NCBI RefSeq assembly: GCF_900100785.1
Contig: NZ_FNCP01000015.1
Coordinates: forward strand, 1-64,000
Source: Desulfosporosinus hippei DSM 8344
GTDB taxonomy: Bacteria > Bacillota > Desulfitobacteriia > Desulfitobacteriales > Desulfitobacteriaceae
DNA length: 64,000 bases
Direction: 5' to 3'
Position numbers and translations under genes: made by a program. The notes beneath the pieces were generated by a model, which was not told where the DNA came from, did no database searches, and worked only from the letters and a program-made list of their open reading frames with translations. Below are positions 24,748 to 33,856 of the stretch, piece after piece (the stretch's first letter is position 1; each line of letters opens with the position of its first letter).

Positions 24748-24786
24748 AGGACAAACGTCCTTGCTCAAGCAGCAGGGATTTTTTTT
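24748..24786 (+). terminator. Terminator after the M24 peptidase
   Basis: A short stem AGGAC-AAAC-GTCCT (24748-24761) and an imperfect second stem end in eight T (24779-24786). Confidence 0.7.
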
Positions 24787-24855
24787 GTGGGTCGCGAATT
24801 AGCATACGTGGGCAAATTCTTGATAGTACTTGATCCGAGACTAGTGGAGGCAACC

Positions 24856-25176
24856 ATGAAAGAAAAATATGTATCGTTAAGTTCAAGGGAACTTCAGCTT
24901 ATGCTGCAGGGTACCTTACAATGGAATGACATATCCCCGCGAGTGACTTCATCCAAAACCGGGATGCGAAAGCTTGGTGAATCAACGGATAAACCGATAG
25001 ATAATTTAATCGATAAACCATCGCATACCAAAGAGATAGAGCAAATCTGGGACGATTTTCCACGGAAAGATGTTTATACTAAGCGACTCGAAGGCCAACC
25101 GGTAATTTGGCTGTTAGGGAGTGTTGGTATTTTAACCATATCTTCATGGTTCTACTTTGTTTTGTTCTCGAAGTAG
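24856..25176 (+). CDS. Small membrane-anchored hypothetical protein
   Basis: A 106-residue protein of unknown function. The start at 24856 has GTGGAGG upstream; the open frame extends back to 24787 over a terminator and is not used. The first 80 residues are polar, with a TDKPIDNLIDKPS stretch, and the C-terminus holds one membrane helix (about 84-104, VIWLLGSVGILTISSWFYF). This is the layout of a tail-anchored protein. It lies directly before the ctsR operon but ends at its own terminator. Confidence 0.65.
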   Translation: MKEKYVSLSSRELQLMLQGTLQWNDISPRVTSSKTGMRKLGESTDKPIDNLIDKPSHTKEIEQIWDDFPRKDVYTKRLEGQPVIWLLGSVGILTISSWFYFVLFSK

Positions 25177-25203
25177 GGTAACCTCTTGCATATTGTTCGT
25201 GAG

Positions 25204-25244
25204 GAAGGGCTAGTAAAAATTATTAGTGCCTTCTTATTTTTTTT
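25204..25244 (+). terminator. Terminator before the ctsR operon
   Basis: Imperfect stem GAAGGGCTAGTAA (from 25204) with TTATTAGTGCCTTC (to 25233), followed by TTATTTTTTTT. Confidence 0.75.
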
Positions 25245-25254
25245 ATAAAAATCT

Positions 25255-25283
25255 TTGCAAATTCAATAGAATTTCGGTATCAT
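25255..25283 (+). promoter_or_regulatory. Promoter of the ctsR-mcsA-mcsB-clpC operon
   Basis: TTGCAA (25255-25260), 17-nt spacer, TATCAT (25278-25283), directly followed by a CtsR box. Confidence 0.65.
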
Positions 25284-25293
25284 ATTAATAGAA

Positions 25294-25310
25294 GGTCAGG
25301 AAAGGTCAAT
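25294..25310 (+). promoter_or_regulatory. CtsR operator
   Basis: The direct repeat GGTCAGG-AAA-GGTCAAT fits the CtsR heptad consensus GGTCAAA-NAN-GGTCAAA. Its location just after the -10 box implies autoregulation of the operon by CtsR under heat stress. Confidence 0.8.
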
Positions 25311-25347
25311 AATCTAAAAAATATTAACTGACAAGGAGACATAAGCA

Positions 25348-25818
25348 ATGGGAAACCTGGCGGATCGCATTGAAGAATACCTAAAGCAGATTTTAGAGAA
25401 GACGACAGAAGGTTACATTGTGTTACAAAGAAGCGAACTTGCAGGAGAGTTTGAATGTGTCCCATCTCAGATTAACTACGTATTAGATACTCGATTTACA
25501 GTTGAACGTGGCTACCTGGTGGAAAGTCGGCGGGGGGGCGGGGGGTATCTTAGGATTATTCGCTTGGGTCTCGGAATTGAGGGACAGTACCAGCAGGTTA
25601 TGCGCCAATTGATTGGAGAACACCTCTCTCGTGATCGATCAAATGCTTTGGTTAACCGGCTCTTGGATGAGGAGCTAGTAACAATTCGGGAGGCGGCCTT
25701 GATTAAGAGCATCCTTTCAGGAAACAATTTAGCAGGAGAATTTAGAGACTGGGACACATTGCGTGCATCTCTAATGAAAGATATTTTAACAACACTGAGT
25801 CGAGATGATTTAGTCTAA
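25348..25818 (+). CDS. ctsR: Class III heat-shock repressor CtsR
   Basis: Represses clp genes until heat inactivates it or McsB/ClpCP removes it. The 156-residue protein has the winged helix (about 20-70) with SQINYVLDTRFTVERGYLVESRRGGGGYLRI, where the glycine-rich wing is the CtsR hallmark, and a C-terminal dimerisation/ClpC-contact domain. AAGGAGAC lies before the ATG. It is first in a four-gene operon, preceded by its own operator. Confidence 0.96.
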   Translation: MGNLADRIEEYLKQILEKTTEGYIVLQRSELAGEFECVPSQINYVLDTRFTVERGYLVESRRGGGGYLRIIRLGLGIEGQYQQVMRQLIGEHLSRDRSNALVNRLLDEELVTIREAALIKSILSGNNLAGEFRDWDTLRASLMKDILTTLSRDDLV

Positions 25819-25832
25819 AAGGGGGTTTTCAA

Positions 25833-26348
25833 ATGCTTTGTCAGCATTGTAAACAAAAAGAAGCTATTATGCAATTTTTCATAACAGAGAATGGAAAAAC
25901 TCGGGAGGTTCATCTTTGCGAGGCGTGTGCCAAAAATACCCAAGAGGTAAGTTTTGTCTTTCACCCAGCCATAGTTCCCGAGTTCTTACAGGCACTCTTT
26001 GGCTTTAATGCCCCGACAAAAGACCAACCGGCAGAGATGACCTGCCCTAAATGTGGAATCAGCTTCTCCCAAATTACGCAAATCGGAAAACTTGGCTGTA
26101 GTACTTGTTATGAAACCTTTGAAAAGCAGCTTGAACCATTGTTGAGGAGAGTTCATGGCGGCGGTCAAAATGTCGGAAAGATTCCGGCAAGACGGGGAGT
26201 AGATCTGAGAAATCGCCTGGAACAACGAAAACTTAAAGAAAAACTCCAAGCCTTGATTCAACAAGAAGCCTTTGAGGAGGCTGCTGTAGTAAGAGATCAG
26301 ATCCGTGAATTTGAGCAATCAAAGGGAGGGGAAAAAAGTGATTCGTAA
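25833..26348 (+). CDS. mcsA: McsA, activator of protein-arginine kinase McsB
   Basis: A 171-residue zinc protein. Four CXXC pairs are visible: CQHC (3-6), CEAC near 31, CPKC near 71 and CSTC near 89. A UVR-type helical pair at the C-terminus (KEKLQALIQQEAFEEAAVV) ends the protein. It binds and activates McsB. AGGGGG precedes the ATG. The end overlaps the start of mcsB by eleven bases, so the two are translationally coupled. Confidence 0.94.
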   Translation: MLCQHCKQKEAIMQFFITENGKTREVHLCEACAKNTQEVSFVFHPAIVPEFLQALFGFNAPTKDQPAEMTCPKCGISFSQITQIGKLGCSTCYETFEKQLEPLLRRVHGGGQNVGKIPARRGVDLRNRLEQRKLKEKLQALIQQEAFEEAAVVRDQIREFEQSKGGEKSDS

Positions 26349-27378
26349 GGAACTATTGTTGCAGCACAGCGCCTGGATGAGCGAAACTGATTCTCCGGTT
26401 GTTATAAGCAGCCGAGTGAGGTTAGCACGTAACCTTGATGATTTCCCTTTTCCCCATGGGCTTAATTCAGAAGGTGCTGCTCAGGTCGAAAAAACAGTTG
26501 CCCAAGTTTTAACGGATAATGAGGGTAATAATGTTGATCTGATTTATATACCTTTAACAGAACTGAATACTATCGAACAACAAGTTCTTATAGAAAAACA
26601 TCTGATTAGTCCAAGTTTGGGAGGGGCCACTGGGGCTAGGGGTGTAGCCTTGGCTCCTGATCATCGCTATGCCGTAATGGTCAATGAAGAAGATCATCTG
26701 CGAATTCAAGTGCTTTTGCCGGGTAATCAACTTCTGGAATCACATCGCTTAGCAACAGCCCTCGATGATCGATTAGAAGCAAAGCTAGATTTTGCTTATA
26801 GAGAGAGTCAAGGATATCTAACCTCTTGTCCTACTAATGTAGGGACAGGGTTAAGAGCTTCGGTTATGGTTCATTTGCCGGGACTTGTTATCACAAAACA
26901 AGTTCAGCAGGTTTTAGGTGCAGTGACTCGTTTGGGGCTTGCTGTACGAGGGTTATATGGTGAGGGGTCACAAGCCTTTGGGCATATCTATCAAATTTCG
27001 AACCAAATTACTCTCGGAAAAAGTGAAGAAGACATCCTCTCTCATTTGGATGCGGTAACCGGACAGATTGTTGAGCACGAACTACAGGCCCGGGATCTTC
27101 TTCGTCAACAGACTCCAATGCTGTTAGAAGATAAGGTTTGGCGAGCCAGGGGAACCTTGCAGAACGCTCGATTGCTCTCCTCTGAAGATGCAATGCATCT
27201 TTTATCCCATGATCGCTTAGGTACAGACATGGGTCTATTGCCTAAAACTAAAGATTGTTTTGCAACCTTAATTGTTGATACCCGTCCGGGGTGCTTACAG
27301 TATATCCTTGATCGAGAACTGGATCCCGGTCTGCGGGATCAGGAACGGGCACGTTTGGTACGAGAACGGATCGCGTAG
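26338..27378 (+). CDS. mcsB: Protein-arginine kinase McsB
   Basis: Phosphorylates arginine residues to mark proteins for ClpCP degradation. The 346-residue protein belongs to the guanido-kinase fold: SSRVRLARNLDDFPFP near 22-37 matches the family signature, and TSCPTNVGTGLRAS near 163 is the catalytic loop with Cys. The GTG at 26338 has GGGAGGGG upstream and lies inside the end of mcsA; an upstream GTG at 26305 lacks a site. The C-terminal tail is typical of the bacterial branch. Confidence 0.95.
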   Translation: MIRKELLLQHSAWMSETDSPVVISSRVRLARNLDDFPFPHGLNSEGAAQVEKTVAQVLTDNEGNNVDLIYIPLTELNTIEQQVLIEKHLISPSLGGATGARGVALAPDHRYAVMVNEEDHLRIQVLLPGNQLLESHRLATALDDRLEAKLDFAYRESQGYLTSCPTNVGTGLRASVMVHLPGLVITKQVQQVLGAVTRLGLAVRGLYGEGSQAFGHIYQISNQITLGKSEEDILSHLDAVTGQIVEHELQARDLLRQQTPMLLEDKVWRARGTLQNARLLSSEDAMHLLSHDRLGTDMGLLPKTKDCFATLIVDTRPGCLQYILDRELDPGLRDQERARLVRERIA

Positions 27379-27441
27379 ATCAGGTTTAGACATCTGAATA
27401 AATGAAATCATAGAAGTATAGGACAGAAAGGATGAAAGATA

Positions 27442-29883
27442 ATGAAGGGACGTTATACTGAACGAGCACAAAAGGTATTAGCGATTGCCCAAGAAGAAGC
27501 CAAAAGAATGGGCCATCAAGTTGTAGGGACTGAGCATGTTTTATTAGGACTTATTCAAGAAGGAGAAGGTATTGCTGCCCAAGCTCTAACGGGAATGAAC
27601 TTAGATCTGGCAAAGATACTAAGTCAGATTGAACAAATCACGGGAGTTGGTCAGGCAATTAAAGGGGAGGTGGGTTTCACTCCTCGGGTAAAAAGAGTCT
27701 TAGAATTGGCTAATGAGGAAGCTCATCGCCAAGAAGTTAATTATATAGGAACTGAGCACTTACTTTTGGGTCTCATCATGGAAGGAGAGGGAATTGCTGC
27801 TCGTATCTTAGCAAATCTTAATGTAAGTCCTGAAAGGGTATGGAAACAAGTTGCCAAATTACTGGGTGGAGAGTTTGATGAAGCTGCCATACCGGTTTCT
27901 AATTCCGTTCCGGCTTCCAAAAATGCCGGCTCAGTGAATACACCAGCCTTAAATGAGTTTGGAAGAGATCTGACTTTACAAGCCCGGGAAGGACGTTTGG
28001 ATCCTGTAATCGGAAGGGAAAAGGAAATAGAGCGAGTTATACAGGTCTTGAGTCGGCGCACCAAAAATAATCCGGCTTTAATTGGGGAGCCGGGCGTGGG
28101 AAAAACCGCTATTGCCGAAGGGTTAGCTCAAGGGATTGTTAATAATAGAGTTCCCGAAATTTTGGTAAATAAGCGAGTCATTACCTTAGACTTGTCAGCC
28201 ATGGTCGCCGGAAGTAAATACCGCGGTGAATTTGAGGAGCGGCTTAAGAAAGTTATGGAAGAGATTCGGGCCGACGGAAACATTATTTTGTTCATCGATG
28301 AATTGCATACCTTGATAGGGGCCGGTGCTGCTGAAGGCGCAATTGACGCTGCCAATATCTTAAAGCCTGCTTTAGCCAGAGGTGAATTACAGTGCATTGG
28401 AGCTACAACTCTTGAGGAATATCGGAAATATATTGAGAAGGATTCTGCTTTAGAACGTCGTTTCCAACCCATCACTGTGGGTGAGCCGACTGTGGAGGAA
28501 GCTGTTATCATACTGCGTGGTTTAAGAGATCGCTATGAGGCTCATCATCGGGTGAAAATCACTGATGAATCCATTGAAGCCGCTGCCCGTTTATCAGATC
28601 GCTATATCTCGGATCGCTTTCTGCCTGATAAAGCCATTGATTTAATGGATGAAGCAGCTTCCCGGGTTCGACTTGCTAGTTTTACGGCACCACCTGATCT
28701 GAAATTACTGGAGGAAGAAGCGGAACGTTTAAAGAAAGAGAAAGAAGCGGCTGTTTCTAGTCAGGAGTTTGAGAAGGCTGCGGGATTACGTGATCAGGAG
28801 CAAAAATTACGAGCTGAGTTAGCTGAGCAACGTGGGGCTTGGGAGCATCAGCGCTATAAAGAAAACGCAATGGTTACTGAGGAGGATATTGCTCAGATTG
28901 TTGCCAGCTGGACGGGGATTCCTGTTAAGAAACTCGCTGAAGAAGAAAGTGAACGGCTTCTGCATCTTGAAGATCTTCTCCACCAAAGACTCATTGGTCA
29001 GGAAGATGCAGTCACTGCTGTAGCTCGAGCTGTTCGCAGAGCAAGGGCGGGTTTAAAGGATCCTAAAAGACCTATCGGCTCCTTCATATTCCTTGGTCCA
29101 ACAGGTGTCGGAAAAACCGAGCTGGGAAGGGCATTAGCAGAGGGGATGTTCGGGGACGAGAAGGCTCTTATTCGAATTGACATGTCAGAGTATATGGAAA
29201 AGCATGCGGTTTCTCGCCTTGTGGGAGCACCTCCGGGATACGTTGGACATGATGAGGGAGGGCAGCTTACAGAGGCGGTAAGACGTAAACCCTATAGTGT
29301 TGTCTTGCTTGATGAAATCGAAAAAGCTCATCCTGAAGCATTTAATATCTTGCTCCAAGTCCTCGAAGATGGACGCTTAACAGATACCAAAGGAAGAACC
29401 GTTGACTTTAGAAATACTGTAATCATCATGACTTCTAATGTCGGCTCTTCCTTCTTGAAAAAAGAAGCAATGGGCTTCGCACCTAAAAAAGATGAAAAGA
29501 CTGATTATAAAAATATGCGCGGACATGTAATGGAAGAATTAAAGCGCTCCTTCCGCCCGGAGTTTTTAAATCGGATTGATGAGATAGTAGTCTTCCATTC
29601 CCTCCAAGATGAACACTTACTGAAGATTGCTGACATCTTAACGCGCCAAGTCAATAAGCGCTTGAGTGAGAATGGCTTGGAACTACAGGTCGAGCAGAGT
29701 GCCATTGAACTAATTGCCAAAGAGGGTAATGATCCAATTTTTGGAGCACGACCTTTGCGCAGAGCAATTCAAAGATTAATTGAGGATGCACTTTCTGAAA
29801 AAATACTTGAAGGGGTCTTTAAAACCGGAGACCGAATTATTGTTGAAGCAGAAGAGGGGAAAATGAAATTTTCCAAAGGTTAA
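27442..29883 (+). CDS. clpC: ATP-dependent Clp protease ATPase ClpC
   Basis: Class I Hsp100 unfoldase working with ClpP. The 813-residue protein has two Clp_N repeats (1-145), AAA1 with Walker A GEPGVGKT near 214, a linker containing a UVR motif ([19 protein letters not shown]), and AAA2 with GPTGVGKTE near 553 plus a GYVGHDEGG pore loop. The UVR-containing middle domain distinguishes ClpC from ClpB and receives McsA/McsB signals. It is last in the CtsR operon and is followed by a strong hairpin. Confidence 0.97.
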   Translation: MKGRYTERAQKVLAIAQEEAKRMGHQVVGTEHVLLGLIQEGEGIAAQALTGMNLDLAKILSQIEQITGVGQAIKGEVGFTPRVKRVLELANEEAHRQEVNYIGTEHLLLGLIMEGEGIAARILANLNVSPERVWKQVAKLLGGEFDEAAIPVSNSVPASKNAGSVNTPALNEFGRDLTLQAREGRLDPVIGREKEIERVIQVLSRRTKNNPALIGEPGVGKTAIAEGLAQGIVNNRVPEILVNKRVITLDLSAMVAGSKYRGEFEERLKKVMEEIRADGNIILFIDELHTLIGAGAAEGAIDAANILKPALARGELQCIGATTLEEYRKYIEKDSALERRFQPITVGEPTVEEAVIILRGLRDRYEAHHRVKITDESIEAAARLSDRYISDRFLPDKAIDLMDEAASRVRLASFTAPPDLKLLEEEAERLKKEKEAAVSSQEFEKAAGLRDQEQKLRAELAEQRGAWEHQRYKENAMVTEEDIAQIVASWTGIPVKKLAEEESERLLHLEDLLHQRLIGQEDAVTAVARAVRRARAGLKDPKRPIGSFIFLGPTGVGKTELGRALAEGMFGDEKALIRIDMSEYMEKHAVSRLVGAPPGYVGHDEGGQLTEAVRRKPYSVVLLDEIEKAHPEAFNILLQVLEDGRLTDTKGRTVDFRNTVIIMTSNVGSSFLKKEAMGFAPKKDEKTDYKNMRGHVMEELKRSFRPEFLNRIDEIVVFHSLQDEHLLKIADILTRQVNKRLSENGLELQVEQSAIELIAKEGNDPIFGARPLRRAIQRLIEDALSEKILEGVFKTGDRIIVEAEEGKMKFSKG

Positions 29884-29917
29884 TGCTCGCTAATTCCAGA
29901 GAATAATAACCACCGAC

Positions 29918-29951
29918 ATAAAAGGAGCAATGCGAATGTTGCTCCTTTTAT
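29918..29951 (+). terminator. Terminator after clpC
   Basis: A 13-bp perfect stem (29918-29930 with 29939-29951, core AAAAGGAGCAA) with an 8-nt loop; TTCTG follows. It separates clpC from radA. Confidence 0.8.
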
Positions 29952-30030
29952 TCTGCCTTTATAATGTAGGAATAAAGAGTATAATTAATTCAAGGCATAC
30001 AGAAATCGTCTTCCAGAAATGAGGCGTTCG

Positions 30031-31467
30031 ATGAAGATTAAAGTTATTTATCGGTGTTCAAATTGCGGCTCCGAAAGCCTTAGATGGTTGGGAAAGTGTC
30101 CCAAGTGTGAAGAATGGAATACTTTAGAGGAGACAGTAAGTCAGCCTAAAACTATGACCTCGCCAAGTCAGAGAAAGTCTGCACCGAAGAGGTTGTTTGA
30201 GGTCTTGGCGGGTAATAGCGATAGAATTGTAACCGGTATCAGTGAATTCAACCGAGTGCTGGGTGGTGGCATTGTTAAGGATTCGATTATTATCTTGACT
30301 GCTAGACCGGGCGCAGGAAAGTCGACGTTGCTGTTACAAGTCGCTGATGATGTCGCTAATAAGGGTTATAAAGTCTTGTATGCTTCAGCCGAAGAAAGTG
30401 ATAGTCAAATCAAAAACCGTTCTGATAGAATTCTCAATGGCTCTAGGAGTAGCATCTGGGTATTATCTGATACGAGCATGAACCATGTTTTAGCCTCAAT
30501 TGAGGAGCTTGATCCGGATTTAATTATTATTGACAGTATTCAGACCTTTTCCTTGGAAGAGCACAATTCCCGCCCGGGTTCACCTATTCAAACAATGGAG
30601 TGTGCCAACGAACTCCTGAAAATCGCCAAGAACAACAATCGGCCCAGAGCAGTAATCATGGTTGGGCAAATGACGAAGGATGATGAAATTGCCGGACTTC
30701 GTGCTCTGGAACATTTGGTAGATGCTGTCTTGATTCTAAACGGTGAAAATGGGGAAGAACTACGGGGAGCTTGGTGTTCAAAGAATCGATTTGGAAGTAC
30801 AGGAGAAATAGGCTTTTTTTCAATGACAGAAGAAGGAATGCAATCCATTGATAATCCTTCAGAGTTCTTTATGACTCAAAGAGGAGAAGGACAAACCGTT
30901 TCGGGATGTGCTTTGACAGTAATCAAAGAGGGGACGCGGCCAATCATTGTTGAAGTGGAAAGCCTTGTCTCTAAATCCTTTACCCCCTATCCGTCGAGAA
31001 TAGCAGAGTGCTTGAGAAGAGATCAGTTAAACACCTTGATTTCTATCTTGGAGCAAAGAGGCAGAATTAGCCTCTACGATAAAAATGTAGTCATTAAAAC
31101 AACAGGAGGTCTCCAGCTTAAAGAACAATCTGTCAGTCTGGCAATTATCATGTGCATTGTTTCTTCTGTCAAAGAACGAGCAATTCCCAATGATACAGTA
31201 TTTGTAGCAGATGTAGGACTTACCGGAGAACTAAAAAAGGTACCTGCTATTGAGGCTAGAATTCGGGAGATTGACAGAATGGGGTTTAAGCGAGTTTACA
31301 TTGCTAAAAACTCTATGCGGGATATTTCAAAGTTTAAGAACGTAGAGATTATTGAGAAAAATACTCTTTATGATGTTATTTTGGATTTAAAGATGAAGGA
31401 TAGAGTTAAGACTGAAACGGTATTTCAAAGTACTGAAGATGAAGGAAGATTTTTTACTCAAGAGTAA
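30031..31467 (+). CDS. radA: DNA repair protein RadA/Sms
   Basis: A RecA-like helicase that extends D-loops during recombination. The 478-residue protein has the N-terminal zinc finger C9-X2-C12 and C23-X2-C26, an ATPase core with Walker A RPGAGKST near 98, the RadA-specific KNRFG motif near 250, and a C-terminal Lon-like domain. GAGG upstream favours the ATG at 30031; the ATG at 30019 has none. A TATAAT at about 29979 suggests its own promoter. The Walker A reads TARPGAGKST where most RadA proteins have GEPGIGKST, a mild departure. Confidence 0.94.
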   Translation: MKIKVIYRCSNCGSESLRWLGKCPKCEEWNTLEETVSQPKTMTSPSQRKSAPKRLFEVLAGNSDRIVTGISEFNRVLGGGIVKDSIIILTARPGAGKSTLLLQVADDVANKGYKVLYASAEESDSQIKNRSDRILNGSRSSIWVLSDTSMNHVLASIEELDPDLIIIDSIQTFSLEEHNSRPGSPIQTMECANELLKIAKNNNRPRAVIMVGQMTKDDEIAGLRALEHLVDAVLILNGENGEELRGAWCSKNRFGSTGEIGFFSMTEEGMQSIDNPSEFFMTQRGEGQTVSGCALTVIKEGTRPIIVEVESLVSKSFTPYPSRIAECLRRDQLNTLISILEQRGRISLYDKNVVIKTTGGLQLKEQSVSLAIIMCIVSSVKERAIPNDTVFVADVGLTGELKKVPAIEARIREIDRMGFKRVYIAKNSMRDISKFKNVEIIEKNTLYDVILDLKMKDRVKTETVFQSTEDEGRFFTQE

Positions 31468-31508
31468 CGTTGGTTATGGGATTTTAAAGAATAGTGTGTT
31501 TCGCTTTG

Positions 31509-31538
31509 CCAGGCCGTATCGGTCTGGTTTCTTTTGTC
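31509..31538 (+). terminator. Terminator after radA
   Basis: A 7-bp stem CCAGGCC (31509-31515) with GGTCTGG (31521-31527), one G-U pair, then TTTCTTTTGTCTT. Confidence 0.75.
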
Positions 31539-31820
31539 TTAGCTAAGGTCGATAATCTTTCTGCTTTATGCCCGTTGGCAATCTCCTTGCAACGGGCATT
31601 TCTAGGGCCCGAATGTCCGGGGGGATTCAGCATGCCCAGCGCCCCTATAGTTGTCATCCTGTGGCTATAATTACCAGTGCTTTTATTCAACAGGAGCGTT
31701 GAAAAACCAAGTGACCCAGGTATATAATTAACATGTTATACACATACATAAGGAAATAGTAATTTAATTTTAATGTCCCTGACAGTCAACACAGTGAAGC
31801 TAGTCTAAGGGGGAATTAAA
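31539..31820. other. Non-coding stretch with a palindrome
   Basis: About 280 bases without a gene. A perfect 10-bp stem ATGCCCGTTG (31568-31577) pairs with 31590-31599 and is followed by TTTC. The 31605-31660 part is GC-rich compared with its surroundings. No riboswitch was recognised. The Shine-Dalgarno AAGGGGGAA of the next gene ends it. Confidence 0.55.
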
Positions 31821-32303
31821 TTGAACTATGAATTATTGAAGATCTCTGTGCCTGAGTTTAGAGACGCTTCTTTGAGACAAGAGCTGGGAAGGGAAAAGTG
31901 TAAAATACTAGACAAGTACCAACTGAGAAGCAACACTCGACTGTATTGGGAGCGATATTATGAGCATCAACCTATTCAGGAGTACTTTAGTCACAAATTT
32001 GCCAGAAAGGCATCTCCCTTGGGTATGATTTTTTATATTTATAAACTTTGCTATGCCAAGGTGAAATATTTTGAGCAAAATTGGAGAGACTTTGTTCCCT
32101 GCATTTATAATTGGCAGAGTGGGTTATTTGAAGAGACCGAACTGTGGGATCTGGAATTTATCAGACATTCCAAATCAGGACTTATTTTGGATTTAAGGAA
32201 TTTGGCCCGAATTACCAAATATGAAGACTTTTTGGCTTTATGTAATTATATCAACAGGCAGGGAATGGGAAGACCTATTGAAGAGTCTATATTTAATGAT
32301 TAA
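31821..32303 (+). CDS. Hypothetical protein of 160 residues
   Basis: An unrecognised protein starting with TTG at 31821 behind AAGGGGGAA. It is rich in Tyr, Trp, Arg and charged residues (NTRLYWERYYEHQPIQEYF, FEQNWRDFVPCIYNWQSG) and has no membrane helix or known motif. It stands alone between two non-coding gaps of about 350 and 290 bases. The aromatic-rich composition suggests a compact, possibly nucleic-acid or protein-binding fold, but no function is claimed. Coding is supported by the ribosome site and the long, clean frame. Confidence 0.7.
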   Translation: MNYELLKISVPEFRDASLRQELGREKCKILDKYQLRSNTRLYWERYYEHQPIQEYFSHKFARKASPLGMIFYIYKLCYAKVKYFEQNWRDFVPCIYNWQSGLFEETELWDLEFIRHSKSGLILDLRNLARITKYEDFLALCNYINRQGMGRPIEESIFND

Positions 32304-32590
32304 AATATTAGGATTGCGACTAGCCTAGGCACTAAAAATAGAATATAATATTGCATAAGTCAATGATTATGCTGATACATTTAATTTTGCTAATGCCAAA
32401 AGTTGAATAAGGTTACCATTCTAGCAATTGGTTATTTATGACAACATAAAGGCATTGAGACATTCCACTACCTGAACTACTAAGGTCTTAACCAAGGGTG
32501 TGCTTTGATAAGGTTTCTAAAATGTATGAGTATAAAGCCTGCGGTGTACAAATCTCAAAAATTGCTTAATTAAAAGGAGTTGTCGACAAA

Positions 32591-32929
32591 ATGGTAACAA
32601 TTACTGAACTAGCAGCCCAAAAAGTTAAAGAAGTGCTTACTGCCCAAAATAAAGAGAATGCCTTACTTCGTCTTTATCTTGTAGGGATGGGTTGCGGTGG
32701 TCCAAATTTCGGGATGACTCTGGATGAGTCAAAAACAGAGAATGATATACTTGACGAAGGATTCGGTGTATCTATGGTTATAGACAAAAATCTCTCAGGA
32801 TATTTAGAGGGAGCTGTCATTGACTACATTGAGTCAAGCAGTGGTGGGGGTTTTGAAATTCGAACCGCTAATACCAATAACGGTGGTTGTGACAGTGGCT
32901 GCTGCAGTGGCTGTGGAGGAAGCTGTTAA
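32591..32929 (+). CDS. HesB/IscA-like iron-sulfur scaffold protein with Cys-rich tail
   Basis: A 112-residue A-type scaffold-like protein. The HesB fold is recognisable from TELAAQKVKEVLTAQ, C35 in GMGCGGPNFG and the segment SGYLEGAVIDYIESS. The C-terminal tail is unusual: seven Cys within the last fourteen residues, in the order CDSGCCSGCGGSC, longer than the usual single CGC motif. It could bind several metal ions. AAAAGGAG precedes the ATG. A terminator follows, so it is a single-gene unit. Confidence 0.85.
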   Translation: MVTITELAAQKVKEVLTAQNKENALLRLYLVGMGCGGPNFGMTLDESKTENDILDEGFGVSMVIDKNLSGYLEGAVIDYIESSSGGGFEIRTANTNNGGCDSGCCSGCGGSC

Positions 32930-32954
32930 CTTAGTAGTATAGAAGTAAAAGTGG

Positions 32955-32983
32955 AAAGAGAGCTTATTTACAGCTCTCTTTTT
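32955..32983 (+). terminator. Terminator after the HesB-like gene
   Basis: A 10-bp stem AAAGAGAGCT/AGCTCTCTTT with a 7-nt loop, ending in TTTTT. Confidence 0.9.
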
Positions 32984-33060
32984 CGTATGATCCATAAAGA
33001 TCATTTTAAGGCAAAAAGCAAATTATAAAGCGTAAAATAGTTTGAAGTAACTCTTCCTAA

Positions 33061-33088
33061 TTGAATTTCGCTAACTTAATGTTAAACT
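33061..33088 (+). promoter_or_regulatory. Promoter of the rubredoxin gene
   Basis: TTGAAT (33061-33066), 16-nt spacer, TAAACT (33083-33088), followed by GGAGGTG and a TTG start. Confidence 0.5.
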
Positions 33089-33108
33089 AGTATTGGAGGT
33101 GAATAGCA

Positions 33109-33285
33109 TTGAGCGAAGAAAGTAAAATGTGGCAATGCCAAGTTTCAAGTTGTGGATATATCTATAATCCGGAAAAAGGATGCAAAAAGTCAAAAATACC
33201 TAAGGACGTCCCTTTTGAGGAATTGCCGGATGAATGGAAATGCCCGTTGTGTGGGGCAGGCAAAAAAATGTTTAAACCTCTATAA
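33109..33285 (+). CDS. Rubredoxin with CX4C first motif
   Basis: A 58-residue rubredoxin starting with TTG at 33109 behind GGAGGTG. It has a first cysteine pair C-X4-C (CQVSSCGYIYNP) instead of the usual C-X2-C, and a normal second pair CPLCGAG. An inner PEKG-CKKSK segment also replaces the common acidic region. Rubredoxins with a longer first motif are known, for example the second rubredoxin of Desulfovibrio desulfuricans. It could donate electrons to rubrerythrin. Flanked by its own promoter and terminator. Confidence 0.88.
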   Translation: MSEESKMWQCQVSSCGYIYNPEKGCKKSKIPKDVPFEELPDEWKCPLCGAGKKMFKPL

Positions 33286-33313
33286 CCTCTTTGATTCAGA
33301 AATATAAATATAA

Positions 33314-33337
33314 AAGCTCCTGCTGGCGCAGGAGCTT
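33314..33337. terminator. Terminator between rubredoxin and the MazG-like gene
   Basis: A 10-bp stem AAGCTCCTGC with a TGGC loop. It lies between convergent genes and can serve both strands (AATTGCTT on plus, ATATTTATA on minus). Confidence 0.75.
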
Positions 33338-33369
33338 AATTGCTTAAACCCGTATTTACCTAGTTAATG

Positions 33370-33762
33370 CTAGGTCAAATTGAAAATTGTTAGTGTTTGC
33401 AGTTTTTTGAGTTCTTGGAAAAGAACGTCACTAAGGGAAATGTCAAGAGCATTGGCCAAAGCAGCTATGTAAAACAGTTGTTTACCCAATTCTGCAGCAA
33501 TGATATCTTGGCAGTTATCGCAAATGGCTCCTTCGAGCTGGCTGTCCAAGATCTCCTTCAAATCGGCGAGGCTCGCATCTGGGGGAATTGGTTTTTTGCG
33601 GGCATTCACTGCGTGGCATCCACAACTGGTCACAGATTTAACCACTGCACGGTTAACCCGAGCTGAGGTTTCTTGTCCTTTGGAGATGATGTCCAAAATG
33701 CTCTGGTGACGGATTAAGAGAGATCTTACTGTGTCTTGGAATTGGTCAGTGAGTTGCTCCAT
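33370..33762 (-). CDS. MazG-like all-alpha protein with Cys motifs
   Basis: A 130-residue protein. The C-terminal half (DIIAAELGKQLFYIAALANAL, SLSDVLFQELKKLQ) resembles the helical core of MazG-like nucleotide pyrophosphatases. The N-terminal half holds SCGCHAVNARKKP, and a middle C-DNC pair follows, giving four to five Cys that may bind metal. The catalytic EExxE pattern of MazG is not obvious, so activity is uncertain. The ATG at 33762 has GAGG upstream; the GTG at 33777 lies on the AAAGGA site. It is divergent from carD behind a consensus promoter. Confidence 0.75.
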   Translation of the reverse strand: MEQLTDQFQDTVRSLLIRHQSILDIISKGQETSARVNRAVVKSVTSCGCHAVNARKKPIPPDASLADLKEILDSQLEGAICDNCQDIIAAELGKQLFYIAALANALDISLSDVLFQELKKLQTLTIFNLT

Positions 33763-33794
33763 GTGTGCTATCCTCACTCCTTTCTGCCATCTCT

Positions 33795-33824
33795 ATTATA
33801 CCGAGATGCCGGGTCAGTTGTCAA
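33795..33824 (-). promoter_or_regulatory. Consensus promoter of the MazG-like gene
   Basis: On the minus strand TTGACA (33824-33819), 18-nt spacer, TATAAT (33800-33795). Confidence 0.8.
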
Positions 33825-33856
33825 TTTTCAACAACAATAAGAGCAAAAAAGGTAAA

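Noticed and set aside
31484-31690. Minus-strand 68-codon frame after radA
   Set aside because: It spans the radA terminator and a palindrome, with no start signals.
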